DNA of 11,787 bases from an uncultured Clostridia bacterium (GCA_934178555.1 CAKPQL010000024.1:1-11787); one strand, 5' to 3'; positions 5,963 through 11,472 are shown, counted from the first letter of the stretch. A program made the numbers and translations. The notes: generated by a model not told the origin, from the letters alone.

Positions 5963-6361
5963 ATGGGATTAGATATAAGTGTAAAAGGGTTAGAAAGTAA
6001 AGATACTTACCATTGTGGATATATGACTTTTAATTTATATAGAAAAAAGGTTGCAAGTGCTTATAATAAAAGACTAGGAGAATTGTATGAAAAAACATTC
6101 AAAAATGAGTTGAATACAAAAGAAATCGAAGAGTGGAATAATTTATGCAATGATGATTTAGATATATTTTTATGGCATAGTGATTGTGATGGGAAGTTAA
6201 CACCTAAAGAGTGTAAAAAAATATATGATGTAATGAAAGATTTAAAAGTAGAAATGCAAGGACACAATTATATAGAAATGAATTATTATAATATGCACCA
6301 ATTATGGCTAAATATGTTTAAACATTGTTACAAGCATAGAGTAAATATGTGGTTTTACTAA
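5963..6361 (+). CDS. Phage hypothetical protein (132 aa)
   Basis: ATG 5963 follows the strong SD AGGAGGAG. The protein begins MGLDISVKGLESK and has many Tyr, Trp, Cys and His residues (YHCGYMTF, LWHSDCDGK, MHQLWLNMFKHCYKHR). The middle is helical (EIEEWNNLCNDDLDIFL). I recall proteins with an MGLDI-type start in phage accessory regions but know no activity; His and Cys are not arranged as a standard zinc finger. DGKLTPKECKKIYDVMKDL could suggest a calcium-loop-like turn, but this is weak. It is followed directly by the YopX gene, which uses an identical 18-bp SD element. No in-frame CGG. Confidence 0.72.
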   Translation: MGLDISVKGLESKDTYHCGYMTFNLYRKKVASAYNKRLGELYEKTFKNELNTKEIEEWNNLCNDDLDIFLWHSDCDGKLTPKECKKIYDVMKDLKVEMQGHNYIEMNYYNMHQLWLNMFKHCYKHRVNMWFY

Positions 6362-6373
6362 AGTAGGAGGAGA
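6356..6373 (+). repeat. Repeated 18-bp translation-initiation element, copy 2
   Basis: This is identical to 5942-5959. It includes the stop codon of the preceding gene (6359-6361) and the SD for the YopX gene. Confidence 0.6.
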
Positions 6374-6375
6374 AG

Positions 6376-6837
6376 ATGAATAGAAAAATAAAGTTTAGAG
6401 TTTGGGATAAATATAAAAAACAAATGTATCCAATAAGTAGTATAGATTATGATATTTTTTCACAAGAAATAAGGATAATAGCAGTTGGACATAAAAATGG
6501 TATGTGTACATCTTATAACAAAAATCACAATTCAGAAAAATGCGATATAACAGCATTAGAACTAATGCAATACACAGGACTACACGATAAAAACGGAAAA
6601 GAGTTATACGAAGGAGATATAGTAAAAATAACAAATAAAAATAGCAAAGTAATTTCTATGAAACCTATAATAGCAGATATAGAATGGTCAGAAGAATATT
6701 TAACATATACATTAATAACAACAAGTGTAAAAGATGCATTTGAAAGTCTTAAAGATTATTTAGATGAATATGACATTGAAGTAATAGGCAACATATACGA
6801 TAATCCAGAGTTATTAGGAGGCATGAATGGAATATAG
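6376..6837 (+). CDS. YopX family phage protein
   Basis: A protein of 153 aa with ATG 6376 behind AGGAGGAG. It shows the complete YopX signature: N-terminal IKFRVWDKYKKQMYP, central LMQYTGLHDKNGKELYEGDI with a following hydrophobic strand (VKI), and C-terminal YDIEVIGNIYDNPELL. YopX proteins are common in phages and prophages of Gram-positive bacteria; they are small beta-rich proteins without a firmly known role. The length is normal and the gene is intact; CGG 6594 is AAC GGA inside DKNGKE, an out-of-frame triplet that causes no shift. The last codons overlap the next gene and contain its SD (GGAGG, 6817-6821). Confidence 0.95.
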   Translation: MNRKIKFRVWDKYKKQMYPISSIDYDIFSQEIRIIAVGHKNGMCTSYNKNHNSEKCDITALELMQYTGLHDKNGKELYEGDIVKITNKNSKVISMKPIIADIEWSEEYLTYTLITTSVKDAFESLKDYLDEYDIEVIGNIYDNPELLGGMNGI

Positions 6838-7114
6838 ATATATGATATATAATGATGTAAAAAAAGAATATCAATTTCCTAGAATTTGTGAAACAACAGC
6901 CAAGGGAGCTAATAAGTGTTTGTTTAATTGTATTGGTAATGATGCAAGGAAAGACAGATTCCAAATAAAAAAGGTTGAAAAAGGAGAAGCAAAGCGAATT
7001 GTTAAGGAGTTAAAGCAAAAGTACAAGACTGAGCGAATACATACAATAATTCCTAACATAGACTTGAAAATAATATTAGAACTTGTACAGAAGAATGACC
7101 AAGGAGGAGAATAG
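6827..7114 (+). CDS. Small basic phage protein (95 aa), hypothetical
   Basis: ATG 6827 overlaps the end of the YopX gene by 11 bp and lies 5 nt from GGAGG, which implies coupled translation. The protein starts MEYRYMIYNDVKKEYQFPRI and has a Lys/Arg-rich middle (KGEAKRIVKELKQKYKTERI). The pattern of a short beta part followed by a basic helix is seen in several small phage proteins without assigned function. There is no membrane segment or Cys pair motif. In-frame CGA codons (AKRIV, ERIHT) are plain Arg. The downstream zinc-ribbon gene begins 3 bp after its stop. Confidence 0.68.
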   Translation: MEYRYMIYNDVKKEYQFPRICETTAKGANKCLFNCIGNDARKDRFQIKKVEKGEAKRIVKELKQKYKTERIHTIIPNIDLKIILELVQKNDQGGE

Positions 7115-7116
7115 AT

Positions 7117-7332
7117 ATGTGTGAATACTGTGGAAAAATAATAAATAATAAAAAAATATTAGATATAGACAATGAAGAAGAAACGCATATGGAAATTATT
7201 AATCAAAAAAAGTCTTGGGGATATATGTTATATGTTGAAATAGAAGGACAAGACAATGATGGATATAAGCCAAGTCAGTTCTTTCAAATAAATTATTGTC
7301 CGATGTGCGGCAGAAAATTAGTAAAGGAGTAA
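7117..7332 (+). CDS. Small zinc-ribbon protein (71 aa)
   Basis: ATG 7117 is 9 nt downstream of GGAGG (7103-7107). CEYC at residues 2-5 and CPMCGRKL near the C-terminus form a four-Cys zinc ribbon with about 56 residues between the halves, holding a beta-rich insert (WGYMLYVEIEGQDNDGYKPS). Such proteins are frequent in phage accessory regions and probably mediate small protein or nucleic-acid contacts; the partner is unknown. The CGG at 7308 falls in TGC GGC of the second CXXC half, out of frame, and needs no shift, which makes it a useful internal control. Its 3' end supplies the SD (AAAGGAG) for the methyltransferase-like gene. Confidence 0.8.
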   Translation: MCEYCGKIINNKKILDIDNEEETHMEIINQKKSWGYMLYVEIEGQDNDGYKPSQFFQINYCPMCGRKLVKE

Positions 7333-7334
7333 AT

Positions 7335-8008
7335 ATGTATTATTGTTTATTTGAACAAAGTGGAACATTCAAAAATGAATTTAAAAAACTTCGAATATGA
7401 AGCAATAGATTATGACATACAAAATGAATTTAATGAAACAGATGTAGTGATAGATTTATTCAAAGAAATAGAAAAAGCATATAACAAAGAAGAAAGTATA
7501 TTTGACAACATAACAGAAAAAGATATGATTTTAGCATTTTTCCCTTGCGTAAGATTTGAAAATCAAATTGAGCTGCATTTTAGAGGAACTTGTAATTCGT
7601 TGAGAAAATGGTCAGATGAACAAAAACTAGAATATGACCTAAAATTACATAGAGAATTAGATTTGATGTATGAAACGATAACAAAATTAGCAATAGTGTG
7701 CATTAGAAAGAAAATACCATTAATAATTGAGAATCCATATTCAACAACGCACTATTTAGTCAAATATTGGGCTATACCAAGCAAAATTGTAGATAAAGAC
7801 CGAACTTTGCATGGAGATTATTATAAAAAGCCCACGCAGTATTGGTTCATAAATTGTGAACCTAAATACAATATGATTTTTGAAGCTTATGTGTGGAATA
7901 AGAAAAAAGATATAGGACACACGAATCCACGGTGCAGAAAGAAGTTTAATATCAAAAGAATATGCAAATAGATTTATAAGAGAATTTATAGTAGAAGTAA
8001 AGGAGTAA
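7335..8008 (+). CDS. C5-cytosine methyltransferase-like phage protein, requiring two +1 shifts (CGA and CGG)
   Basis: ATG 7335 is 5 nt from AAAGGAG. The first 19 codons read MYYCLFEQSGTFKNEFKKL, then CGA ATA TGA ends the zero frame at 7400. Skipping C7392 continues as YEAIDYDIQNEFNETD and onward to PTQYWF. A second skip at C7930 gives NPGAERSLISKEYANRFI and ends at TAA 8006-8008, for 223 aa. The parts align with C5-methyltransferase motifs: the SAM loop (LFEQSGTFKNEF, like LFxGxGGF), PC in AFFPCVRF (motif IV) and ENP in LIIENP (motif VI). It lacks room for a normal target-recognition domain, so base methylation is uncertain. The ORF from 7351 is the same frame cut off at both ends. Family proteins have Gly where the first shift occurs; skipping C there yields Glu. 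Confidence 0.85.
7392..7395 (+). other. Variant +1 shift site CGAA (methyltransferase-like, first)
   Basis: The zero-frame codons are AAA CTT CGA ATA TGA. One extra base is present exactly where the family has Lys-Leu-Gly-Tyr-Glu. With CGGA the site would match the other seven; here the third base is A. CGA is ordinary Arg elsewhere in the window, so this site may be mutated, decoded differently, or use CUU slippage. Confidence 0.6.
7930..7933 (+). other. Putative +1 recoding site CGGT (methyltransferase-like, second)
   Basis: The zero-frame codons are AAT CCA CGG TGC. Skipping C gives Asn-Pro-Gly-Ala and then ERSLISKEYANRFIREF, the typical C-terminal helix of this family. The unshifted frame ends at 7971 with a basic nonsense tail. 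Confidence 0.75.
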
Positions 8009-8017
8009 ATAAGAGAT

Positions 8018-8203
8018 ATGGACGAAAAGGAAAAAGAAAAATATATTTTAAAATTCATATATAGAATTTTAACAGATAATAGAAATCAAAATAGATATTG
8101 TACAACAATGTTTGGAAATTTAGATGAAAATAAAATAGTAAGATTAGGAGATTGCATAAGTTATTTAGAAAATAAGTATCAAGATTTATTTAGAGAGGAG
8201 TAA
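8018..8203 (+). CDS. Small phage protein (61 aa), hypothetical
   Basis: ATG 8018 is 12 nt after AAGGAG, which lies in the last codons of the preceding gene, so expression probably depends on the shifted upstream frame bringing ribosomes here. The product is helical and charged (MDEKEKEKYILKFIYRILTD, then GDCISYLENKYQDLFREE) with no membrane segment. I do not recognise the family. The ORF is intact with AGA as its Arg codon, and it ends in a GAGGAG that serves as SD for the next gene. Confidence 0.66.
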   Translation: MDEKEKEKYILKFIYRILTDNRNQNRYCTTMFGNLDENKIVRLGDCISYLENKYQDLFREE

Positions 8204-8210
8204 AAAAGAT

Positions 8211-8469
8211 ATGAAAAAAATAATAATAAGTTTATTGATAATAATAGCAATTATATTAACAGGTTGGTTATTAAAAGATGTGGCAATACAAAATGTTAAT
8301 GCAACAAATAATAGATTTGTAACAATTGGAGATGAAGGTTATTTTAGAATTGTATATGATGTCGAAACAAAAGTCGAGTATGCAGTAAGTTATGGTCAGT
8401 ATAATAAACGGAACAATTACATTGCTTGTAGACAAAAATGAAAAACCGCTATTATATGGAAAGGAGTAA
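8211..8469 (+). CDS. Membrane-anchored DUF6440-like protein, complete only after a +1 shift at CGG
   Basis: ATG 8211 follows GAGGAG. Residues about 4-22 (IIISLLIIIAIILTGWLL) form a signal anchor. After it, RFVTIGDEGYFRIVYDVETK then EYAVSYGQYN matches the small DUF6440-type domain. In the zero frame the end is nonsense (TGA 8441). Skipping C8409 (codon 67, AAA CGG AAC) gives Lys-Gly-Thr and TITLLVDKNEKPLLYGKE, the strongly expected C-terminus of that family (LVDKxGKPLLY), ending at TAA 8467-8469 with 85 aa. The GAG TAA end overlaps the SD for the next gene. The function of the family is unknown; the domain is likely outside or at the membrane. This is one of the clearest shift sites because the restored end is so typical. 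Confidence 0.85.
8409..8412 (+). other. Putative +1 recoding site CGGA (DUF6440-like gene)
   Basis: The zero-frame codons are AAT AAA CGG AAC. Skipping C gives Asn-Lys-Gly-Thr and restores the family C-terminus TLLVDKNEKPLLYG. AAA in the P-site makes simple P-site slippage less likely than A-site skipping or four-base reading. Confidence 0.77.
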
Positions 8470-8476
8470 ATAAGAT

Positions 8477-8875
8477 ATGAGTGAAGAAATTATAAAAGTA
8501 TTAGATGAATTAGGAAAAAGATTTGGAATTATAATAGATTGGAGCAATCAAAATATAATTCCATACTTGCAAGAATTATTAAAAAGGTTTATATGTTATC
8601 GAAATATAACGGCATGTATGTGGATACTAATATCAATAGCAATAACAATAATTGGAATTGTAATAGTTAAGCTATTAAACAAATGGCGAAAAACTGATAA
8701 TTACAATAGTAAAAGTTTTAATGATGATGAGGCATTAGCAGGATTAGGGTATATACTTTCAATATGTATAATAGGATTAGGAATAGGATTTATAATTGGA
8801 AATATATTTGGAATTGTAAAAAATATTTACTTGCCAGAGATGGTAGTATATGAATACATAAAAAATATTCAATAG
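8477..8875 (+). CDS. Phage integral membrane protein with two transmembrane segments
   Basis: A protein of 132 aa with ATG 8477 behind AAGGAG. The N-terminal third is amphipathic (IIKVLDELGKRFGIIIDWSN then PYLQELLKRF). It is followed by a transmembrane segment at about 46-66 and another at about 90-112, separated by a charged loop (NKWRKTDNYNSKSFNDDEAL). I recall proteins with this IDW...PYLQ layout in clostridial prophages, but no function is known. Both termini are probably on the same side of the membrane. It follows the DUF6440-like membrane protein, and the pair may act together at the membrane. CGG 8610 is ACG GCA in frame, a normal out-of-frame triplet within an intact gene. Confidence 0.78.
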   Translation: MSEEIIKVLDELGKRFGIIIDWSNQNIIPYLQELLKRFICYRNITACMWILISIAITIIGIVIVKLLNKWRKTDNYNSKSFNDDEALAGLGYILSICIIGLGIGFIIGNIFGIVKNIYLPEMVVYEYIKNIQ

Positions 8876-8890
8876 AGAGGAGTGAAACAA

Positions 8891-9097
8891 ATGAAAACAG
8901 CTGAAAATAAAAAAATGGATTTAGCAAATTTAATTTGTAGTAATGATAAAGGGTTAAGTTACCCTAATATGACAGAATGTGAAAGATATGGAATGACTTG
9001 GGGTTGTGATAGAGATTGTCCTGTTTTTCAAAGAAAACAATGCGAATTGCAAGAAGAAAATGAGAAAATATTAGGAGGCGTCTTAAGTGGAAAATAG
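8891..9097 (+). CDS. Small cysteine-rich protein (68 aa), hypothetical
   Basis: ATG 8891 is 9 nt after AGAGGAG; an in-frame GTG at 8882 directly abuts that SD and is rejected. The protein has five Cys (NLICSN, ECERYG, WGCDRDCPVF, KQCELQ), suggesting a metal site or disulfide-rich fold, and ends with a charged helix. I do not recognise a family. The final codons overlap the next gene and hold its SD (GGAGG, 9073-9077). No CGG codon. Confidence 0.68.
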   Translation: MKTAENKKMDLANLICSNDKGLSYPNMTECERYGMTWGCDRDCPVFQRKQCELQEENEKILGGVLSGK

Positions 9098-9314
9098 TAC
9101 AATCATAAGATGTCCTTGCTGTGGTAGTAAAGATTTAACCTATTTTAAAGAAAGCTGTATAACAAGATATTATAAATTAGATAAAAATAATAATCCTACA
9201 GAAAAATGTGTAAGAAAAGTAGAGGATACTTCTTGTAATATGGCTGAAAATTGGCAATGTAAGAAATGTGCAGAAATTTTTGGAGGTACAGGTCAAAGGA
9301 AGGAGTATATGTAG
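9087..9314 (+). CDS. Zinc-ribbon protein with GTG start (75 aa)
   Basis: GTG 9087 is 9 nt from GGAGG, and no better ATG exists. CPCCGSKD near residue 9 and CKKCAEIF near residue 58 give a classical two-half zinc ribbon; further Cys (SCITRYY, KCVRK, TSCNM) lie between them. It resembles small phage zinc-ribbon proteins that start with IRCPCCGS; such domains often bind nucleic acid or protein partners, but no partner is visible. It overlaps the Cys-rich gene by 11 bp, and its stop (TAG, 9312-9314) shares one base with the GTG start of the next gene. Confidence 0.76.
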   Translation: MENSTIIRCPCCGSKDLTYFKESCITRYYKLDKNNNPTEKCVRKVEDTSCNMAENWQCKKCAEIFGGTGQRKEYM

Positions 9315-9937
9315 TGGAAGAAAATAGTATAGAAGAAGATATGAAAATATTAGAAGAAATGATTGAAAATGCAAATATTGAAAATATGGATATGAATGAC
9401 TGTTTTGGTGGAGAACATATTGAAGCTATAGAACATATTTTATCAGATTATAAAAGAGTATTAAAAGAGAATGAAATATATAAGAAAAATTCTGAAATTA
9501 TGTCAAAAGAAAATTTAAGTACAGCAGAACAATTAAAAGTAGAAATAAAAGAAAATTTTAGGTTGAAAAATCAATTAGAAAATAATCGAAAAGAATATCA
9601 AGAAACATATAAAGATGTTAGAAAAGAACTGAAAGAGCTGAAAAAAGAGAATGAAGAATTAAGAAAAGAATTAAATGAAGAAAATAAAAAATGTATGATG
9701 TTAGCAGTAGAAAAACAAGATTATTTTGAAAAATATAAATATCATTTACAACAAAATGAGAGTTTAACAAGGAAATTTAGCAATTATATTCCAGTCGAAA
9801 AAATAAAAGACAAGATAGAAAAAGAAGAATTGCCACTAGTAATAGTAGGAGCAAGAAAAAATAAAAAAACATTGGAATATGGAGTGAAATTAGGAAGAAT
9901 ACAAGCCTTACAAGAACTAATAGAAGGGAAAAATTAG
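9314..9937 (+). CDS. Long coiled-coil phage protein with GTG start (207 aa)
   Basis: GTG 9314 is 9 nt downstream of AAGGAGT; the longer frame to 9266 lacks an SD and lies over the zinc-ribbon gene, so it is rejected. After an acidic N-terminus (KILEEMIENANIENMDMNDC) a long heptad-like region runs from about residue 45 to 150 (ELKELKKENEELRKELNEEN), then a C-terminal block NYIPVEKIKDKIEKEELP and VKLGRIQALQELIEGKN. I recall the YIPVEKIKDKIE plus LQELIEG ending from several clostridial phage proteins of unknown role. It is probably a dimer or higher oligomer. The stop is 13 nt before the next start. Confidence 0.8.
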   Translation: MEENSIEEDMKILEEMIENANIENMDMNDCFGGEHIEAIEHILSDYKRVLKENEIYKKNSEIMSKENLSTAEQLKVEIKENFRLKNQLENNRKEYQETYKDVRKELKELKKENEELRKELNEENKKCMMLAVEKQDYFEKYKYHLQQNESLTRKFSNYIPVEKIKDKIEKEELPLVIVGARKNKKTLEYGVKLGRIQALQELIEGKN

Positions 9938-9950
9938 AGGAGGACAAGCT

Positions 9951-10445
9951 ATGACACCAGAACAAGCAGTAGAAATATTAAGAAGAATAGATATAAAATT
10001 CTTTTTATGTGGAATGATTGAACAAAATAATTATATTGTTGATGAAGCAGACAAAGTAAATAACGCAATAGAAACAGTTTTAAATTTATTAGAAAACCAA
10101 AAAGCAGAAATAAAAGAAAAAGATAAATCATTAAAATTACATACAAAATTAGAATATCAATATAAAAATGATTATCTTAATGTAATAGAAGATTTAAAAA
10201 ATAAAGATAAGATGATAAATGAATACGAAAAAGAATGTAGACAATTTAAAGCATTTTGTAAAAGAGTTAGACGAGATGAAAAATATGATGTAGATTTATT
10301 CAATCAAGGTCAAGAACAAAAATGTAATCAATTCTTAAATTTAATATTTGGAGAACCACATTGGAGTTATGAAGGTAAATATTTTGATGATACAGATAAT
10401 CAAATAAAACAATATTTTAAAAATCAAGCAAAAGAGGTGCAATAG
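9951..10445 (+). CDS. Coiled-coil phage protein (164 aa), hypothetical
   Basis: ATG 9951 follows AGAGGAGG. The start MTPEQAVEILRRIDIKFFLC is followed by a helical region with a coiled-coil stretch (LNLLENQKAEIKEKDKSLKL, VIEDLKNKDKMINEYEKEC). A second part (QGQEQKCNQFLNLIFGEPHW) and a short acidic and aromatic end follow. It resembles the preceding gene in composition, and both may have arisen from the same accessory pool; no sequence repeat between them is obvious. The family is unknown to me. An in-frame CGA in RVRRDEK is plain Arg. The 3' end (AAAGAGGTGCAATAG) supplies the SD for the next gene. Confidence 0.75.
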   Translation: MTPEQAVEILRRIDIKFFLCGMIEQNNYIVDEADKVNNAIETVLNLLENQKAEIKEKDKSLKLHTKLEYQYKNDYLNVIEDLKNKDKMINEYEKECRQFKAFCKRVRRDEKYDVDLFNQGQEQKCNQFLNLIFGEPHWSYEGKYFDDTDNQIKQYFKNQAKEVQ

Positions 10446-10446
10446 T

Positions 10447-10638
10447 ATGTTAGTAAAGAAAGACCTTACAAATATGAATAAGAGCATATATGAATGTGAT
10501 AGATGCCATATTCAAATAAAGAGAGAAGAAAAGATAGGAATCTATACTTCTACAGGAAGAAAACAACCGATTAAGCAATGGGACTTATGTATAAAATGTT
10601 ATAGATCCTTAGTAAGAGGAATAAACAAAAATAAATAA
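10447..10638 (+). CDS. Small zinc-finger-like protein (63 aa)
   Basis: ATG 10447 is preceded by AGAGGT and begins 1 nt after the previous stop. YECDRCHIQI and DLCIKCYRSL give two CXXC pairs about 30 residues apart, a zinc ribbon of the sort seen in small phage proteins. The rest is basic. A nucleic-acid-binding role is possible but not demonstrated. It is the last small gene before the late regulator; its stop is followed by AAGGAGG for that gene. Confidence 0.72.
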   Translation: MLVKKDLTNMNKSIYECDRCHIQIKREEKIGIYTSTGRKQPIKQWDLCIKCYRSLVRGINKNK

Positions 10639-10654
10639 GGAGGTACTAAAGAGA

Positions 10655-11131
10655 ATGACTAAAGAACAATTAATTTTATTATTAAAAAATTACAAAGAGA
10701 ATAAGGCAAAATTAAAGTTAAAACTACGAGAAAAGGAAAATATACTACGTAAAATAGAAAGCCTTAAAAACGTAACGTTGTCAGTTACAAGCTATGAAGA
10801 AAATAGCGATATACATAGTAAGAATATAATAACTGATAAAGTAGGAAATAAAGCAAGTGATAATCTAGACGTAGAAGCAGATTTAAAAATAGAATTAGAA
10901 AAAGTAGAAGATGAAATAAAAGAATTAAGTACTAAACTAGAAGAAGTAGATATAAGACTGGATGGATTAAGAAGAAAAGAAAAAGAAATATTAATCGCTT
11001 ATTATGTAGAAGGAAATACATACAAAGAAATAGGAAGTATAACATATTATAAACTATACAACGAAACTAGATCAGAAGAAACAATAAAGAAAATAATACA
11101 AAAAGCAATTGAAAAAATATCAAAATATTAG
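10655..11131 (+). CDS. ArpU/sigma-70 region 4-like late transcription regulator
   Basis: A protein of 158 aa with ATG 10655 behind AAGGAGG. The N-terminal two thirds are coiled coil (KENKAKLKLKLREKENILRK; ELEKVEDEIKELSTKLEEVD). The last about 55 residues, GLRRKEKEILIAYYVEGNTY then a helix-turn-helix with EETIKKIIQKAIEKI, match the region-4-like domain of ArpU/RinA-type phage proteins that turn on late genes. Its position, as the last gene before a gene-free region with direct repeats and -10 boxes, is exactly where such regulators sit. It probably binds the 11-bp repeats at 11136-11179 and drives transcription into the packaging and structural genes beyond the window. Intact, with no in-frame CGG. 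The role is inferred from domain and place. Confidence 0.85.
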   Translation: MTKEQLILLLKNYKENKAKLKLKLREKENILRKIESLKNVTLSVTSYEENSDIHSKNIITDKVGNKASDNLDVEADLKIELEKVEDEIKELSTKLEEVDIRLDGLRRKEKEILIAYYVEGNTYKEIGSITYYKLYNETRSEETIKKIIQKAIEKISKY

Positions 11132-11135
11132 AGTT

Positions 11136-11179
11136 ACCTATTTTTTACCTAATATTGCCCTATTTTTTCCCTTGTTTTT
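11136..11179 (+). repeat. Four head-to-tail 11-bp iterons, likely late-regulator binding sites
   Basis: Four adjoining 11-mers read ACCTATTTTTT, ACCTAATATTG, CCCTATTTTTT and CCCTTGTTTTT. The consensus is [A/C]CCTATTTTTT with the second and fourth copies weaker. The period is about one DNA helical turn, so bound subunits would lie on one face. The array starts 4 nt after the late-regulator stop and ends just before the -10 boxes, which is the right place for an activator site. Confidence 0.75.
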
Positions 11180-11189
11180 CAATATTAAC

Positions 11190-11206
11190 TATAATATAAT
11201 TATAAT
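11190..11206 (+). promoter_or_regulatory. Putative late promoter with three overlapping or adjoining TATAAT boxes
   Basis: Exact TATAAT hexamers occur at 11190-11195, 11195-11200 and 11201-11206. No good -35 box lies at 16-18 bp; the iteron array occupies that place instead, which fits an activator-dependent promoter served by the ArpU-like protein. Confidence 0.65.
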
Positions 11207-11208
11207 AG

Positions 11209-11248
11209 CAATAAAAGAAAGGAAAACTTACTATATCTTTCTTTATTG
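11209..11248 (+). other. Hairpin at the expected 5' end of the late transcript
   Basis: CAATAAAAGAAAG (11209-11221) pairs with CTTTCTTTATTG (11237-11248), with one bulged A and a 15-nt loop. The left arm carries an SD-like GAAAGG, but no start codon follows at a useful distance. It may stabilise the 5' end of the RNA. Confidence 0.45.
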
Positions 11249-11333
11249 TCATGAATTTAAAGCATAGTCACAGAAAATAAAAATGTGGCTCGTTAGTCCA
11301 AATGCTACACTAAAATAAAAAATGGTCTATAGA

Positions 11334-11362
11334 AGAGTTAGATATATTCTAGCTCTTTTATT
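11334..11362 (+). terminator. Terminator-like hairpin within the late leader
   Basis: AGAGTTAGA (11334-11342) pairs with TCTAGCTCT (11348-11356), with one T-G wobble and a 5-nt loop. The tail is TTTATT. It lies downstream of the likely late promoter, so readthrough or attenuation may operate there. Confidence 0.5.
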
Positions 11363-11364
11363 AT

Positions 11365-11378
11365 GCATATTAATATGC
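11365..11378. repeat. Perfect 14-bp palindrome
   Basis: GCATATTAATATGC is its own reverse complement and lies just after the terminator-like hairpin. It could bind a dimeric protein; it could also be chance in AT-rich DNA. Confidence 0.35.
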
Positions 11379-11443
11379 TAGGTATTTAATATATACGCGA
11401 TATCTCATGTCGCCTCCTTTTTTTAATTGTATGAAGCCATGTC

Positions 11444-11464
11444 TTGAACTTCCTAGCGGTTCAA
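11444..11464 (+). other. Short hairpin upstream of the tRNA
   Basis: TTGAAC (11444-11449) pairs with GTTCAA (11459-11464) around a 9-nt loop. It is 8 nt before the tRNA and may mark a processing site. The only non-coding CGG of the window (11457) overlaps its right side. Confidence 0.35.
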
Positions 11465-11472
11465 AAATATAT

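Noticed and set aside
2419..8469. Treating the six split genes as pseudogenes
   Set aside because: All lesions are the same kind (+1, one extra C before G at a glycine position), with no stops or deletions, and SD sites and the remaining codons are well kept. Random decay would give mixed lesions.
2419..8469. Plain reassignment of CGG to Trp or Gln, as in some related bacteria
   Set aside because: Changing the meaning of a three-base codon does not restore frame; at each site the downstream zero frame is nonsense and the +1 frame is the conserved one.
2419..8469. Systematic sequencing or assembly error adding C before GG
   Set aside because: Not fully excluded. It is disfavoured because all seven CGG sites are in glycine phase and none of the many GG pairs in SD sites is affected, but raw reads are needed to settle it.
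11444..11464. Hairpin with 9-nt loop containing TTCC as an enlarged Gly anticodon arm
   Set aside because: No D arm, T arm or acceptor stem can be placed around it.
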